Below are positions 33,787 to 46,590 of a stretch of DNA of 64,000 nt, in pieces. Origin of the DNA: Thinopyrum elongatum (taxonomy: Eukaryota > Streptophyta > Magnoliopsida > Poales > Poaceae). Both the position numbers and the translations under genes were made by a program. Where the stretch lies: the NCBI GenBank assembly GCA_011799875.1, contig CM022303.1:194649630-194713629 (forward strand), written 5' to 3'. Each line of letters starts with the position of its first letter. Within the stretch, counting starts at the first letter, position 1. The notes beneath the pieces are model-generated. The model searched no databases, was not told the origin of the DNA, and saw only the letters and a program-made list of their open reading frames with translations.

Positions 33787-34336
33787 AGTGTACGTGGTTA
33801 TGTGCTGTCGGGCCACAGCTACGGGCGACGAGTTGCAAGCGGATGGGTGGGTGGCGGTGTGCAGGGGAGGGAAATGGGATGTGACTAGGGATGGAGGTCG
33901 CCTTCCGCTTAAATAGACAGAGTTGGGCCCTCGGCTGGCATGCCAAAGCATCGCCACGCGGCGCCAGTAATGCGTCCTCACCTCCCTCATCGAATATCGG
34001 AGGAGACGCCCATCGACCCGATGAATTTTGTGTGTTTCTACATGGGTCCCTGTTGTCAGTCCGACGTGGCGCACATACCCAGGCCTCCCCATATCCGCCC
34101 AAGATATAGGCTGGATATGAGAGGTGCCGGTTAGCCCGCGCATATGGGGCTGGTTTGGGGAGCCCTTCTGGGTCACTTTTTTGACCGGTTAGTGACTGGA
34201 CCGTCTGCCCGGCTGTATAACAGCGGCGGTAGGGGGGTTGGGGAACCCGTTGTAGATGCTCTAACCTAGCTTGCGGTTTCTTGGGCTGAGCAACCCCTCT
34301 ATTCTGCACACTCGCATCCTAAGCTAAGCCCTCGTA

Positions 34337-34375
34337 TGTGTGTGTGTGTAGTAGTAGTAGCAGTAGCAGTAGTAG
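34337..34375 (+). repeat. Compound microsatellite (TG)n-(GTA)n
   Basis: About seven TG units followed by GTA/GCA trinucleotides. It is a likely length-variable locus. Confidence 0.85.
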
Positions 34376-34394
34376 GAGGACGGCCATCTGGTAA

Positions 34395-34745
34395 TTCACA
34401 ACGGTGCTCAGGCTCAGATGCTCCTGGTGAACAATAAATTTTGAAAAAATAACAAAAAATCCTGATTTTTTTTTTACACCCAAGATGCTCGAATTTTCTA
34501 GGAGCATGCAAAATTTTGTGCCCAAATGAAATTTGAGGAGCTCATGCCCAAAAAAAAGTGGGTCTAAACAATGCAGTTTTTCAAAGGTTTCTTTGAGAGC
34601 CAATTGTTTTTGCCACAACCTCCTCGAATGTCCTAACACCACTAAACTGAAGGCAAAATAATCATTTTAATTTTTTAAATTTGTTTACGAATTTATTGTT
34701 CACGCATGGGTGTGATGAGCCTGGGCTCAGAACAGCCGCTTTTGA
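34395..34745. mobile_element. Foldback/MITE-like element with imperfect inverted ends
   Basis: The left part GCTCAGGCTCAGATG...GTGAACAATAAATTT is mirrored by the right part AATTTATTGTTCAC...GATGAGCCTGGGCTCAG. The inverted ends are about 45-50 bp with several mismatches. TSDs could not be fixed, so the superfamily is open. Confidence 0.55.
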
Positions 34746-35250
34746 CTGCCAGCCCTGTATTTTTGTACTCTCTATCAATGAAATCATACAGTTCCAAGCG
34801 TATTCCCAAAAAATGTTCTTGGGAGATGGCATAGGCCGAATGCTCTGGCCAAGCTTGTCATGCTTCTATTTGGGAGCTTTGCAGTGAACGAAACACGCCG
34901 GGAGGGGGAGGGTTCACAAAAAATCTACAATGTCGACGGTGACCGTGACAAAAATCAAAACTGGAACGAATGATTGGATCGGCACGTATGCTAAGCATTT
35001 GCATTCTTTGATGTTGCAAGAGTAGACTTATGCTTTTCTATTTTTCAAGGCGTAATGTGTGCATGATGCAGAGGCGAGAGTCTCCCCCCTTTTGTTTTTT
35101 TGTCAAGGCGTAATAGATCTCCCAGAAAACCTTGTATTAACCAGAGTCCGGAAATGCCATCTGTTTTAACCTTCTTTATGAATGAGATGTGGCAAAGTTG
35201 TTGCCTCCTGTTCGAAAAATGAAATCAAACAGAAAAGGAACAGGATGGAT
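34746..35250. other. Intergenic DNA, possibly with a LINE 3' tail
   Basis: No gene supported. The stretch 35110-35222 ends with a phrase (ATGAATGAGATGTGGCAAAG, then GTTGCCTCC...CGAAAAATG) resembling 3' tails of grass LINEs. This is a weak call. Confidence 0.3.
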
Positions 35251-35259
35251 ACTAATATC

Positions 35260-35415
35260 CACTAGCGGAGCTACGACCAAGCAAAACTGTGCTATGGCCT
35301 ACCCAGCTCAGTGAAAATGCACTAGGATATGAGAGCAAAATGAGCCACTGGAGTAAAATAGTTGGACTTCCCTTAGTTTGGCCCACCCAAGGTTTCAAGT
35401 GTAGCTCCGCCGCTG
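35260..35415. mobile_element. hAT-type MITE (156 bp)
   Basis: Perfect 8-bp TSDs CTAATATC at 35252-35259 and 35416-35423 enclose ends CACTAGCGGAGCTAC and (complement of right) CAGCGGCGGAGCTAC. An 8-bp TSD and CAGNGGCGGAGC-like TIRs are typical of hAT. Confidence 0.85.
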
Positions 35416-35639
35416 CTAATATCACCGAAAGAGCATGGACTCACAAAGAGAGAAGTGCAGAATCACGACGGTGGCATAATCGGATACTACAACTTGTATT
35501 TAGAGTTGTGGCAAAAAGGAAGCAGAAAGAAGCCACCAGTTCTTACAAACCACAAAAAGAAAAAGGGAAAAAAATCTAACATGTCGCATAGATAAAGCGC
35601 TATTTAGCCATTTGGCTTAGCACATTGGCCAAAAACCAC

Positions 35640-36540
35640 AGGACATTGCGTATCTCATATTTGTGGCCTCCAAAGAAATATAATATTAAATGTCAAGAAG
35701 GCAATGACCAAAGATCCTAGGACCACTCAGATTGCTACTCCCATCGTAGTCATTATGGCTCACATTTTGAAATATATTGACTTGTTGAGTAGTTGGAATC
35801 AAGTGGTGCCTAACCCTAATATTGCACGCCTCATATTTTAAAAATTTACTGTTAATGGGGAGTATTCGGCCACCTCAGCTACGAGGCACAATTTCCTGGT
35901 GCCACATAATCGTCAATGCAATACATAATTTTGAAGGTTTGGGAACCTCTAAGGTGTAAATTCTTTGTGGGGCTCATCTCCTAAAATAGGATTTTGGAAA
36001 ATATGTCGTCTTTAGTTGCAAGGATGGCCAAACCTTGGCCTTTCCCCTGCTTTCAAGTGAGTTCCAAAAATGGCTGACTTGTCTTCTCTTCCAAGACCAC
36101 TAGACGCTTCGCATATGGTGAATACCAAATGATTGGCTTGGGCTCTTCAACCGTGGCATGTCCCTATTGGCGATGAATATCTCAGTTAAAGGTTGGTGGC
36201 TCGACGATTTATTTTGGCAAAATTTCATAGCGGATCATCAAATGAAGGCCGTGGCGACCCCCATGATGCTTATCCACTGGACAATTTGGAATGAGAAAAT
36301 CAAAGGCATTTATGAGGTATCGCCATGATGCTGGCCATCATCCTCTCAAAGATCAGAAATCAGGTAGGAAATTAGGCAAGACCCATGCCAAGCATTTTGG
36401 CAACATTTTGCTGGTAGAGTAGACCATTGTCCTCTTCTTCTTTTCTTTTTTTTTTGATTATTTCTCTTTTCTTATATGTGAGACACTCTCTTATTCAATG
36501 GAACCTGGCAAATATTTTCAATCCATTCCGGGGAAGAACT
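35640..36540 (+). pseudogene. LINE ORF2 3' remnant (zinc-binding RT tail)
   Basis: With several stops and frame changes, the plus strand resembles the zf-RVT region that follows the reverse transcriptase in plant L1 LINEs: GEYSATSATRHNFL, a WKVWEPLRCKFFVGL block and, near 36290, a TIWNEKIK phrase. T-rich DNA and a LINE-like tail follow (about 36420-36540). It is far decayed and has no endonuclease or RT core; the 5' part is missing. Confidence 0.55.
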
Positions 36541-38296
36541 TGAAGCACTTTTTTTTGTTGCAAATACATAATTTTCTTTTCCCGAACTTGGAGCATAACT
36601 TTCTTGGATACTTTAGAATAAAAAGCACCAAGGACATCCAAATTAATCACATTAGTATCCAAAGCTCATAGGTCATAGCTTGATGTGTCAATATGCACCG
36701 GGTTGCCAACAAGAAAAACAACTCCACAACACTGAAAGGCAGAATGGACATGCATGATCACTAATCGTGTGTACACAATTTCCCCATGGGGGCCAAGCAG
36801 CCACTTACCCCTGAACTCTCATTTTCATCCACCAAATCACGACATCAAATCAACCGGCTCACACAAGAAAAAAGTAACACATGTGAGCACAAGACAAAGT
36901 GGAATATGCTGCCTACCTATCCATCAACCCATGCATGCGGCATGCCCATCATCGATCGGTGACGGATAGAGATGCCGTGCCGAGCATCAGTTTATCACCA
37001 TATGGCTCATCCCCAGCCGTCCCTTCCATTAGTGGCTGCGCGCGCTGTGCCGGGCGGGCCATCAGTCTCTCCGGCCATAACGCACCATAGTCGCCGCCAG
37101 ATTCATGCGCTGCAGGGTCATTGTTGCAGGGAAAGAAACGAACGCCGGCAGTCGCCGGCCATGATAACGAGGCCAGAAATCAGACAGGAAAACGGAGGGA
37201 TAATGACGAAGATGCCGGCCTTCCGAGGAAAATTTGTGGATGGAACGTGAGGTGGCCGTCGATGGTAACGGTGTTTTGGGATGGAGGGATGGGATGGCAA
37301 CTCCCACGAGATATCTAGCTATGCTTTGGAATAATCAACAGTGCTTCTGATCACTATGTTCTTACCTTAGTGCGTGCGTGCACGGATGGCTAGCTGGTGG
37401 TGTGTCAGGAAGGCACTTCGGCAACAGGCAAACGTGTGTTTTCACATTGTCCTGGCAAATGTTCTCAAATTTTCGTCCTGCAACATACATAAATGGATGA
37501 GACGACTATGGTTCTCAGCAAGGTAATTAAACGCTTTGCTTATAGGCAACGACAGTCAGCAGCATGCATGCATGTAACCTGGCTTCTTTTGGAAGTTTGC
37601 TTGCGTTCAGATTCAGTGTCCACATTTGAACTGAGCTGCAGCCTGCAGGTACCTTGCTGTAGCTGATGAAAACCAACCACGCGGCCAGTGAGCTATCTAC
37701 CTCACCGCGCGCGCGGAGAAACTGAATACTGCCTAGCTATCTTTGGAGAGCAACAGTAGGCCAGAGCGTCACTAGAAGTCTAGAGCCATGGACTTGTGGT
37801 GGTTGACGCCTGAGAAACACATGGGGGCACGCACGACGTTAACACCTGGAGTCGCGCACACACAAAGGATCATCGAAGGACGACCCGTCGCTGTTGGAAC
37901 GATCCATCTCGACGGCCGGCGTGGCACATGAGGATGAGGTGAAACGTATCACGCCGCACTCCGGCGGTAGCTACCTATGGCTAATGCTTGTATCGATCGG
38001 GGGGGCTACGTTGGCTTGGAATTCCGAGAGCTTTTGACTCGCCATCGATCGTTACTCGTTAGTTGCTGGTGAGGTCTCAAGGTAACTTCACATGCACCCG
38101 CAAAAAAAAAGGGTAAGTTCACATGCATGGTGTGTCTCTTCCGCTTCCATGCATGCTGTATTTCTGTTTATTTCGCTGATTTCAACGGCACCCTCGTTTG
38201 CTACTGCCGACATAATTTCTGTTGCCCGAAAGATATATAGTAGTAATCCGAAAGCTTTTGTCTTCTTGAATATTCAGAGTATATACATACAGTTTT
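36541..38296. other. Low-feature intergenic DNA
   Basis: About 1.75 kb without a recognisable gene or repeat. GC-rich patches at 36980-37160 give short ORFs on both strands with no family resemblance. This may be single-copy DNA. Confidence 0.45.
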
Positions 38297-38468
38297 GCTA
38301 AGTCTCAGTCGACTAAGACTTTGTTACGCCTTAGTCGATGCTATATGCCTTTGATTTTGAATGGAGATTCGTATAATTTTTTTCTACACTTTTTTTCTTT
38401 TTCTTTTTATATAGTAGTATATCACTTGACTGAGACTTCGTTAAATCTCAGTCGACTGAGACCTAGCC
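38297..38468. mobile_element. Palindromic MITE with GTCGAC-centred ends
   Basis: The left end GCTAAGTCTCAGTCGACTAA and the right end (complement GGCTAGGTCTCAGTCGACTG) are inverted repeats that continue for about 50 bp. Each arm itself contains a second CTTAGTCGA/TGACTGAGA word, so the arms are internally repetitive. The middle is T-rich. No TSD could be fixed. Confidence 0.65.
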
Positions 38469-39318
38469 ACACCCATATGTTAGCATCACCATTCACCATT
38501 TACCTTTGCGCGAACCATTGGCATGAAGACATGGTTGGAGGATCGCGCGGTGCAGTGGTGCACCATGTACCACGTGTCAAACACACAGAATCCCTTGCCT
38601 CTCGACGAGCCTTCATCATGAGGCGATGGAAAGTCCAAATGATTGACGCATGGATGGTCGATCATTACCGCATTATAGCGACTAGACGTCCAAGGCCGTG
38701 CCTACCGGGTCATATTTTATTTTATTAGAGTTGTCTAATGGTTGCTAATGTTTATCACCTTTTGACGGGGGGCGTGCTTATGGTGGAGGTGGAAATCTTT
38801 TCGCTTTTGCCAATTTTTAATCAATTCACCTCCCGGGTGACTTGGAAAGTAGGAGCAGGGGCGGAGAGATGGCAAGGATTCCGCTGGATTAATTAAAAGC
38901 TGTGTCATCTGGGTTTAGTGCGCTGATGGCTTGGCTTTGAAAAAAGGTCTCGGGCGATTTCGGCCTCAGATTGTGTGCTTCTCCAACATTTGGAGGCCCC
39001 CCGGCTCTGTTGAGCTCGTATCTGGTGCAATACTGCCACGAGGTCACTCATTACCTACCTACACACACTCATATGCATGTGTCGCCCGTTTTATTTTATG
39101 TTTATTTTCCAGAAAGGAGACCACTGGCTTTACACCTGGTCCGATCCTTTGTTGAGCTATTTACTCCTTATTCTACGAGAAGCTCGAACACACCCACAAT
39201 CATGTGTCAATCATCGTGAAAGAAATTTTCGCGAGTTCAGTCTACGCATGGCACGGACAAACAACAAGAGGCAGCTCCTTCTGAAAAGGAAACTCGAATG
39301 GAAGTCACTGGAATTTTT
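38469..39318. other. Low-feature intergenic DNA left of LINE L
   Basis: No gene or repeat that I can support. It continues on the far side of the LINE nest at 57087. Confidence 0.45.
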
Positions 39319-39496
39319 ATGCTTGTGTGAATTTTTTTTTTTTTGCAAATCAAGAGCTTTATTACTTTTTTTTTAACTTAGACCGTAGAACAATTGTTCT
39401 ACGGTATTTTCATTAATTAAAAAGAATATTTACAAGCAAAATATAAATTACACAATCAACCCACTCCAGTTCTAGGGAATAAACACATGGTCTAAA

Positions 39497-42400
39497 TTAG
39501 AGGTGTTGTTCTGTCCAAGTAATCAGTTTCTCTGCTTTCCTCTGTTTTGCCCTATGTTGTGCTGCCCAGAGCCCTTCTTTAAGGTAGTGTTTCCAAGTGT
39601 TGATGTGAGGAGCTGCTGATCTGAAAATCTTATCATTCCGCACTGACCATATACCCCAACAACCCATCATCACTATGTCTAAAGCTATTTCTTCTGGAAA
39701 GTGGCTGATAGTCATGAGAACTTCATCATAGGTTGAAATGCCTCTGTGCCTGTTGGGAGTCAGATAATCCCAGCATAGAAGAGCGAAATGACAGTTCCAG
39801 AAGAGGTGGACAAGAGTTTCCTCAGTGCCCTCTGAACATAGAGCACAGTTATAATCTTGTATGAACAAGTTTTTCCTCTGTAGAAGGTTCCTGGTGTTGA
39901 GTCTGTCATGTAGTAGCAGCCAATAGAAAATCTTATGTCTCAGTCTGCATGTGGTGCTCCAGAGATCTTTGAAGATGATGTGAGCTGAACTGTCACCCAT
40001 GAGGAGCTTGTACATTTTCCTGGAGGAGAATTGGGGTGAAGACCAAACATTGCCATTGATCTTTATTTTCTGTAGCCACTCTGCTGTTGATCATGTCTTG
40101 TACCAAATTAAACTGCGAATAGGCCTGAGTAGAAAGAGGTCTATGGAACAGTTGGCTGATTTCCTCTTGTGTCTGCATTTTCTCCAGTGTAATGTATTTG
40201 TCCAGTGCAAAAGAATAAAGCTCTGGAAATCTATTATTAAGTATCTGTCCTGACCAATTATCTGCCCAGAAGAGTGTGGTGTCTCCTTTATTAGCTTTGC
40301 ATCTAGCATGAGTTTTGAAAGTGGGCAGAAGCTTCAGCATTGTTTTCCACCAGAAGGATCCTACCATCCTATCTCCAGGCACAGAATCTTGATAATAAGT
40401 TTCCCAAATAATATTAACCCAGGGGATTTCCTCTTTATTCATGAACTTATGCAGATATTTCATGAGGAGAGCCTGATTGTGTGTGGTTATGTCTAGTACT
40501 CCAAGACCACCAAGTTCTTTGGGCTTACATACTTTCTCCCATGAGATTAGAGCAGGGCCACTTTCTTGAGTACCATACTTTCTCCAGAAACACTGTTTCA
40601 GGTAAGTATTTATCTGTTTAACCACTGATTTTGGCAGCATCAAAGAGCACATGAAAAATGTTGGCATGCTGGTGAAGACAGATTTAAGTAAGGTGAGCTT
40701 ATCACCAGTTGAGAGCATAGTAGAGCAGCTGAGTAACCTGTTTTCAATCCTTTTCATCATAGGCACAAAGTCTTCAATTCTTGGTTTAGAGATGCATAGT
40801 GGTAGCCCCAAATAGGTGTGAGGAAAAGAGCAAATATTACAACCCAATAACTGTGACAGCATGTTCATTTTGTTTGCAGGGGTGTTGATAGGAATCAAGA
40901 TGGACTTAGAATAGTTCACTCTTAGTCCAGTGTAAGCAGCATAATGCAAAAGAAGATCTTGTATATGTCTCAACTATCTAGCATCAGTCTTAGCCACAAG
41001 AATGGTGTCATCAGCATATTGGAGGATGGGAAAGTCTTTGCAGGAGTGATGCAGAAGGGGTGGTTCCAGTAGGGAGTGTTGCATGGCTTCATTGAAGATA
41101 GATTGAAGAAGATCTGCTGCCAGCACAAATATTAATGGAGAAAGTGGGTCACCCTGCCTAACACCTTTCTTGCATAAGAATTGTTTACCAGGTACCCCAT
41201 TGAGAAGGACTGAGGAGTAACCAGTGCCATATATCATTTTAATCCAATTGATCCATCTAGTACCAAATCCTTTGGCTTGCAGAATATCGATGATAGTGTC
41301 ATGATTAATCATATCAAAAGCCTTTTCAAAATCAAGTTTCAAAAGGATAATCTCTTCCTTGGATTGGTAGCATTGATGAATGTACTCATAGGACCAAGCC
41401 AAGCAGTCATGTATGCACCTATTATTGAGGAAACCATATTGGTTTTTGTGAACCATTTTCAGAATAACTTTCTGGAATCTGTTAGCAAGCAGTTTTGTGA
41501 TGATCTTTAGAGTGCAGTTAAGGAGGGAAATAGGTCTAAATTCAGCTGGTGAGGAAGTAGAGTCTTTTTTTGGTATCAAAGTGATGAAAGAGTAGTTGAT
41601 ACTCTGCAAGTTAACTGTACCCCTATGAAAGTCCTCAATCAGCTTATAGAAGTCCTCCTTAATGATCCCCCAACAAGCTTTCAGGAAAGCTGAGTTAAAA
41701 CCATCAAGGCCAGATGCTTTGTCAGCAGGCATGTTCTTAACAACCTCATCAATTTCCTTTTTGCTAAATGTAGCTTCCAGTTCATCAAGATTCTCTTGGT
41801 GTAAGGGCAGGTGCTGGAGTTGCAATGGATTCTGTGTAGTGACACTGGTACCCAACCTTTCCTTAAAAGCTCTATACAAAATTGCTGCTTTAGCTTGGTG
41901 AGTGTGATGTTCTTCTCCATTTTCATCTCTGAGCATGGCAATACAATTGTTTCTGAATTTAATTGTAGCCTTTGCTTGAAAATATTTTGTGTTTGCTTCT
42001 CCAACCTTGATTTGTCTGATAGTTGCTCTTTGTTTCCAGTACAGCCTTTGATGTTTCAGAAGTTTTTCCAAATGTACTTTGAGAATCTTCCTGCTATTAG
42101 ATTCCACCAGTGTTAGTCCTCTTACATCTTCAAAGCTATCATAACAGAGAATCATGAAGTTGGTGTCCTCAATGGTTCTTTTGAGATTGGAAATGTTCCT
42201 AGCCCAAGACTTTAAACCTTTTCTCAATCTCTTGAATTTTGTGGCTATAGTTTTGGCACTATCCATATGCCCCACATTCTGACTCCAAATTGTCTGAACT
42301 ATCTCTTGAAAATCATAGTGTTCCAGCCAGTAGTTCTCAAATTTGAAAAGATTAGCTTTTGGAATAGATGTACCAATTTTGATCATGATGGGAACATGGT

Positions 42401-43082
42401 CAGAAGTTGTTTTAGCCAATGGGTGTGCAAAAGTAGCTGGGAAGTTCAAAGTCCAAGCCTCTAAGGTAAAACACCAGTCTAACTTTTCTAATAGGGGTGC
42501 ATCCTGCATGTTACTCCAGGTAAAATTCCTGCCTTTCAGTGGGATTTCAATAAGAGGCTGATTATTAATTGCTTCATTGAAAGCAAGCATGTCTGAGATG
42601 CTGCCTCCCTCTCTGTTCCTGTTGTGAGGATATCTAATGTAGTTGAAATCTCCAAGAACCATCCAATTGACATCATCCTGAATTTGAAAGTTTTTAAACC
42701 AATCTATGAAGTTACTTCTATCAGGGTGCTGACAAGGACCATAGATATTGGATAGAATTCATGAGTCCCCATTATGGTTTGAGGTGAAAGTGATAGATAG
42801 AGAGTACTCATTAGAATGGAAAAGCTGGCCTTTGAATAACTGTTCATTCCAAGCTATCAAGAGGCCACTAGATGCCCCTATAGATGGAAGATATGCAAAT
42901 TTGTTGATTCTTCTAGGGCAGAATTTTTTTATATATCCACTGTCAAAATGGTCTCTTTTGGTCTTCTGAAGGCAAACTATGGCACACTGAGATTCTTCAA
43001 TTTTATTTCTGATAGCAGTCCACTTATCCGGATCATTGATACCTCTGATGTTCCAGTTCAAAATATTCCAGTCCCTAGCCAT
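39497..43082 (-). pseudogene. LINE K ORF2: endonuclease, reverse transcriptase, zinc-binding tail
   Basis: Starts MARDWNILNWNIRGINDPDK, the N-terminus of the apurinic-like endonuclease (NWN-RG, then CLQKTK with the Glu position changed, [19 protein letters not shown]). A TGA after NHNGDS (about 42759) replaces the expected Trp. The RT follows: [56 protein letters not shown] and QYADDT (about 41004-41020), so both catalytic Asp residues are present. A TAG lies at 40974-40976. After a frame change near 40000 the zf-RVT tail reads LRHKIFYWLLLHDRLNTRNL, CALCSEGTEETLVHLFWNC and ends at 39497. No RNase H domain follows. Its enzyme activities would nick target DNA and copy LINE RNA; the breaks make it inactive. 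Confidence 0.88.
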
Positions 43083-43422
43083 AAGAAAACAAAGCAGCTA
43101 GTATACAGTTCCTGTGCCGATTGGGACAACTGCTCTTGTGCCAGGAAATAGTGCAGGAAAGACAGTGCAGATCAAAATACAACAGGGAGCACTGAGTATT
43201 AATCATAGGTCCAACTTGAACAATAGCTTCTGAAACTGAATTAAGGGAGCATAGCAAGCATTGAGTACATCTATTACACAGTGCATAAGACCAAAAGATC
43301 CACAAATCACCCATCACAAGTTCAGGCAGTACAAACCAACAGATATTTAAAACAGACAGTTGCTCTGCTTATCATAGGAAACTGAGACTCTTGAAACCAT
43401 ACTACCCTCTGCCTACTAACTA

Positions 43423-45059
43423 CTACTGTCTTTTATTTGCTCTGCTCCCTGGGAGCCTTGAGGTATCCTTGCTAGTCTTGGGGCCCTCTTTTGCTGGTGC
43501 AGTACTCTTTATCATCTTGTTCTTGCTGGTGAGGAGTTCCACTGAGGTGTCACTTCCAGGAACCTTGCAAAAAGTAGTGTTAAGATTTTTAGCTACTTTT
43601 GCAGGGATGGGTGGAGGTAAAGCATGACAAGCAAGGCAATTTATGTCAGTACAGATGTTCTTTTTATAGCCCTTTGCCAGCTTTTGCAATCTATAGCTCC
43701 TTCTTACCTCTGTTTCTACCAGAGGAACCTTATCCTTTCTCTTCTTGTTATTGTGTAGAGCTGATGTGGTGGATGTTGTGGCTGATACCTTTGAGGTTGA
43801 GATCATGGGAGAGGTAACTTCTTGGTCTTGTTCCCCCTGTACAGACATAGTGGCAGTTGATAGAAGTGATTCAGTATTCGGACAGACATTAGGGATAGCA
43901 AATGGTAGAGTACTGGAGCAATTAGACCCTTGTGTGATAATCTCCCAGACATTGGAGCTTACAAACTTCTTAGCCCAATCAAATTTGTCTGGAGTAAGGA
44001 AAGTAACTGACAGAAAGTTGACCCAGTCGATAGGTACCTGTATAACATTCTTGTCATTTTGGGAGGGGGCAAAGTGCTTCTGCCAAGTCTGAGCTCCCTC
44101 AAGTCCCAGGAATTCAGCTAGCTGGGCATGCTCAGATTCCATAGCTGCAAGAATTGGGTCCACTTCTTGCTGGTTTAATTGCACAATGCCTGCAACAATA
44201 TTATTTCCCTGATTGAGGAAGGCAGGTATAGGGAAACCAGGGGGTGCTGGCAGATCAGAATTATTGCCATGAGAGGAGGTGTCAATCATACCTAGTGACT
44301 CATTGTGAGGATTATCTTCCTGTGGTTTACCCAGAGCCTCTGATGCAATCCTCTGTTCCACTATTTCTGTCCTCTTGTCCCCAGTTTCTATCCTAAGATC
44401 CTCCATAGGTGCAGCAGTGATAGATGCAGGCTTTTGAGAGTTAGCATATAGTTCCATCTGCACGGGGTCCTCCTGTCTCTCTGTCTCATTGTTGTTGGGC
44501 TGCAGCAGGATCATATCTAGACTCATATCTATAATAGGCTGCCTGGGGATCTGGGGGCCTATGACAGCAATTTCTGAAGGAAGGTGGGCTTGCACATGGG
44601 CAGGAACAGGCCCATCTGCAATATTCAAATCTGGTAGGAGAGGGGCCAATGGTCCATTAGCAGAAGCACCAGTATTGCCACTGTTGTCAGAATGCCCCAT
44701 GGAAAGAGTAAGGCTGCTATGATCAATGTTATCATTAACTAGTTGTACATCTTCTTCCATAGGTGCCATGAGATCATTGAGTTCCAGAAATTCTCCAGGG
44801 TGATTTTCCCGATCAACATGGGGGTTTGGCATTGTCCAATGGCCCCATCCAGGTAAATCCTGCTCTTGCTCAGCATCCTCTTCCAAATCCACATTCTCTA
44901 CATTATTCAGTGCCAGATTCAGGTTCAGTTGTTTCTCTTGCTGTTCATGTTGTTGCAGTGGGCCAAGAAAGTGATTATGCTGGTTGGGATGGAAGTATTC
45001 CTGTAATGGCATTGGGTGTGGATTACCATGCGGCTGGATAGGATCCTCATCATGGGGTT
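43423..45059 (-). pseudogene. LINE K ORF1, C-terminal part
   Basis: About 545 codons open to the stop at 43423. It is Pro/Gln/Asn/Glu-rich and low in complexity, with LAPLLPDLNIADG, AEFLGLEGAQTWQKHFAPSQ and, near the end, a basic stretch RRSYRLQKLAKGYKKN followed by CLACHALPPP. Such long variable tails are usual in plant L1 ORF1 proteins. A few apparent first residues come from the LTR of J (positions above 45059) and are not part of the LINE. One frame change is needed to join it to the N-terminal part. Confidence 0.75.
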
Positions 45060-46576
45060 TGATGACCCACAAGTATAGGGGATTAATCATAGTCCTTTCG
45101 ATAAGTAAGAGTGTCGAACCCAACGAGGAGCAGAAGGAAATGACAAGCGGTTTTCAGCAAGGTAATGTCTGCAAGCACTGAAATTATAAGTAGCATGTAG
45201 TTTGATAGCAAGATACTTTGTAACGAGCAAGTAGCAATAATAGTAACAAAAGTGTAGCAAGGTAGCCCAATCCTTTTGAGGCAAAGGACAGGCCAAAACG
45301 GTCTCTTATGATAAGCAAAGTGTTCTTGAGGGTACACGGGAATTTCATCTAGTCACTTTCATCATGTTGGCTTGATTTGTGTTCACTACTTTGATAATTT
45401 GATATGTGGGTGGATCGGTGCTTAGGTGCTGTTCTTACTTGAACAAACCTCCTACTTATGATTAACCCCCTCGCAAGCATCCGCAACTATGAGAAAAGTA
45501 TTAAGAATAAATTCTAACCATAGCATTAAACTTTTGGATCCAATCGGTCCCTTACGGAATAGCGCATAAACTAGGGTTTAAGCTTCTGTCACTCTCGCAA
45601 CCCATCATCTAATAACTACTCCACAATGCATTTCCTTAGGCCCAAATATGGTGAAGTGTCATGTAGTCGACGTTCACATGACACCACTAAGGGAATCACA
45701 ACATACATATCATCAAAATATCGAACACATATCAAGTTCACATGATTACTTGCAACATGATTTCTCCCGTGACCTCAAGAACAAAAGTAACTACTCACAA
45801 ATAATAATCATGCTCAAGATCAGAGGGGTATTAAATAGCATAATGAATCTGAACATATAATCTTCCACCAAATAAACCATATAGTAATCAACTACAAGAT
45901 GTAATCAACACTACTAGTCACCCACAAGTACCAATCTATAGTTCCGGTACAAAGATTGAACACAAGAGATGAACTAGGGTTTGAGAGGAGATGGTGTTGT
46001 TGAAGATGTTGATGGAGATTGCTCTCCCCAAGATGGGAGAGTTGTTGGTGATGATGATGACGATGTTTCCCCCTCCGGGAGGGAAGTTCCCCCGGCGGAA
46101 TCACTCCACCGGAGGGCAAAAGTGCTCCTGCCCAAGTTCCGCCTCGAGACGGCGGCGCTCCGTCCCGAAAGTCCTCTCCTAATTTTTTCTAGTTCAAAAT
46201 GACTTATATACCAGAAGATGGGCACCGGAGGTGGGCTGGGCTGAGCACAACCCACCAGGGCGCGCCTCGGGGGCCTGGCACGCCCTGGTGTCTTGTGCTC
46301 ACCAGGTGGCCCCTCTCCGGTAGTTATTTGCTCCAGTATTTTTTCTTTATTCCACAAAAATTCCTCGTGAAGTTTCAGCTCATTTGGAGTTGTGCAGAAT
46401 AGGTGGCCTGACGTAGCTTTTTCAGCTCCAGATTTTCAGCTGCCGGAATTCTCCCTCTTTGTGTGAACCTTGCATATTATGAGAGAAAAGGCATTAGAAT
46501 TACTCCAAAAAGCATTATTATGCATAAAAACATTATAAATAACAGTAGGAAAACATGATGCAAAATGGACGTATCA
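45060..46576 (-). repeat. 3' LTR of element J
   Basis: 1517 bp, TGATACGTCC at the minus-strand start, ending GGGTCATCA. It contains the GAGCACAACCC hairpin (46243-46300) and a TATA box (46203-46212). Confidence 0.92.
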
Positions 46577-46590
46577 ACTCCCCCAAGCTT
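46577..46590 (-). other. Polypurine tract of J
   Basis: The minus strand reads AAGCTTGGGGGAGT directly before the 3' LTR. The GGGGGAG core is a normal priming site for plus-strand synthesis. Confidence 0.7.

Larger units (their letters stand above)
32713..34261. mobile_element. Harbinger-like element (1.55 kb) carrying a repeat-protein ORF
   Basis: The ends GAGCATCTACAGTCGGGC (left) and GAGCATCTACAACGGGTT (complement of right) are inverted repeats. Flanking TAG (32710-32712) and TAA (34262-34264) are compatible with a mutated 3-bp TSD. It contains a nested Stowaway MITE near its left end and a minus-strand glutamate-rich ORF. There is no transposase. Confidence 0.6.

Noticed and set aside
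33155..33916. 253-codon Ser-rich and 146-codon His/Leu-rich plus-strand ORFs
   Set aside because: They are frames of CTC/TCC trinucleotide-rich DNA. The minus frame has non-repetitive conserved-looking parts at both ends and is preferred.
37725..38300. Possible low-copy plant gene in the stretch between LINE remnants
   Set aside because: No continuous frame, splice pattern or protein family could be supported.
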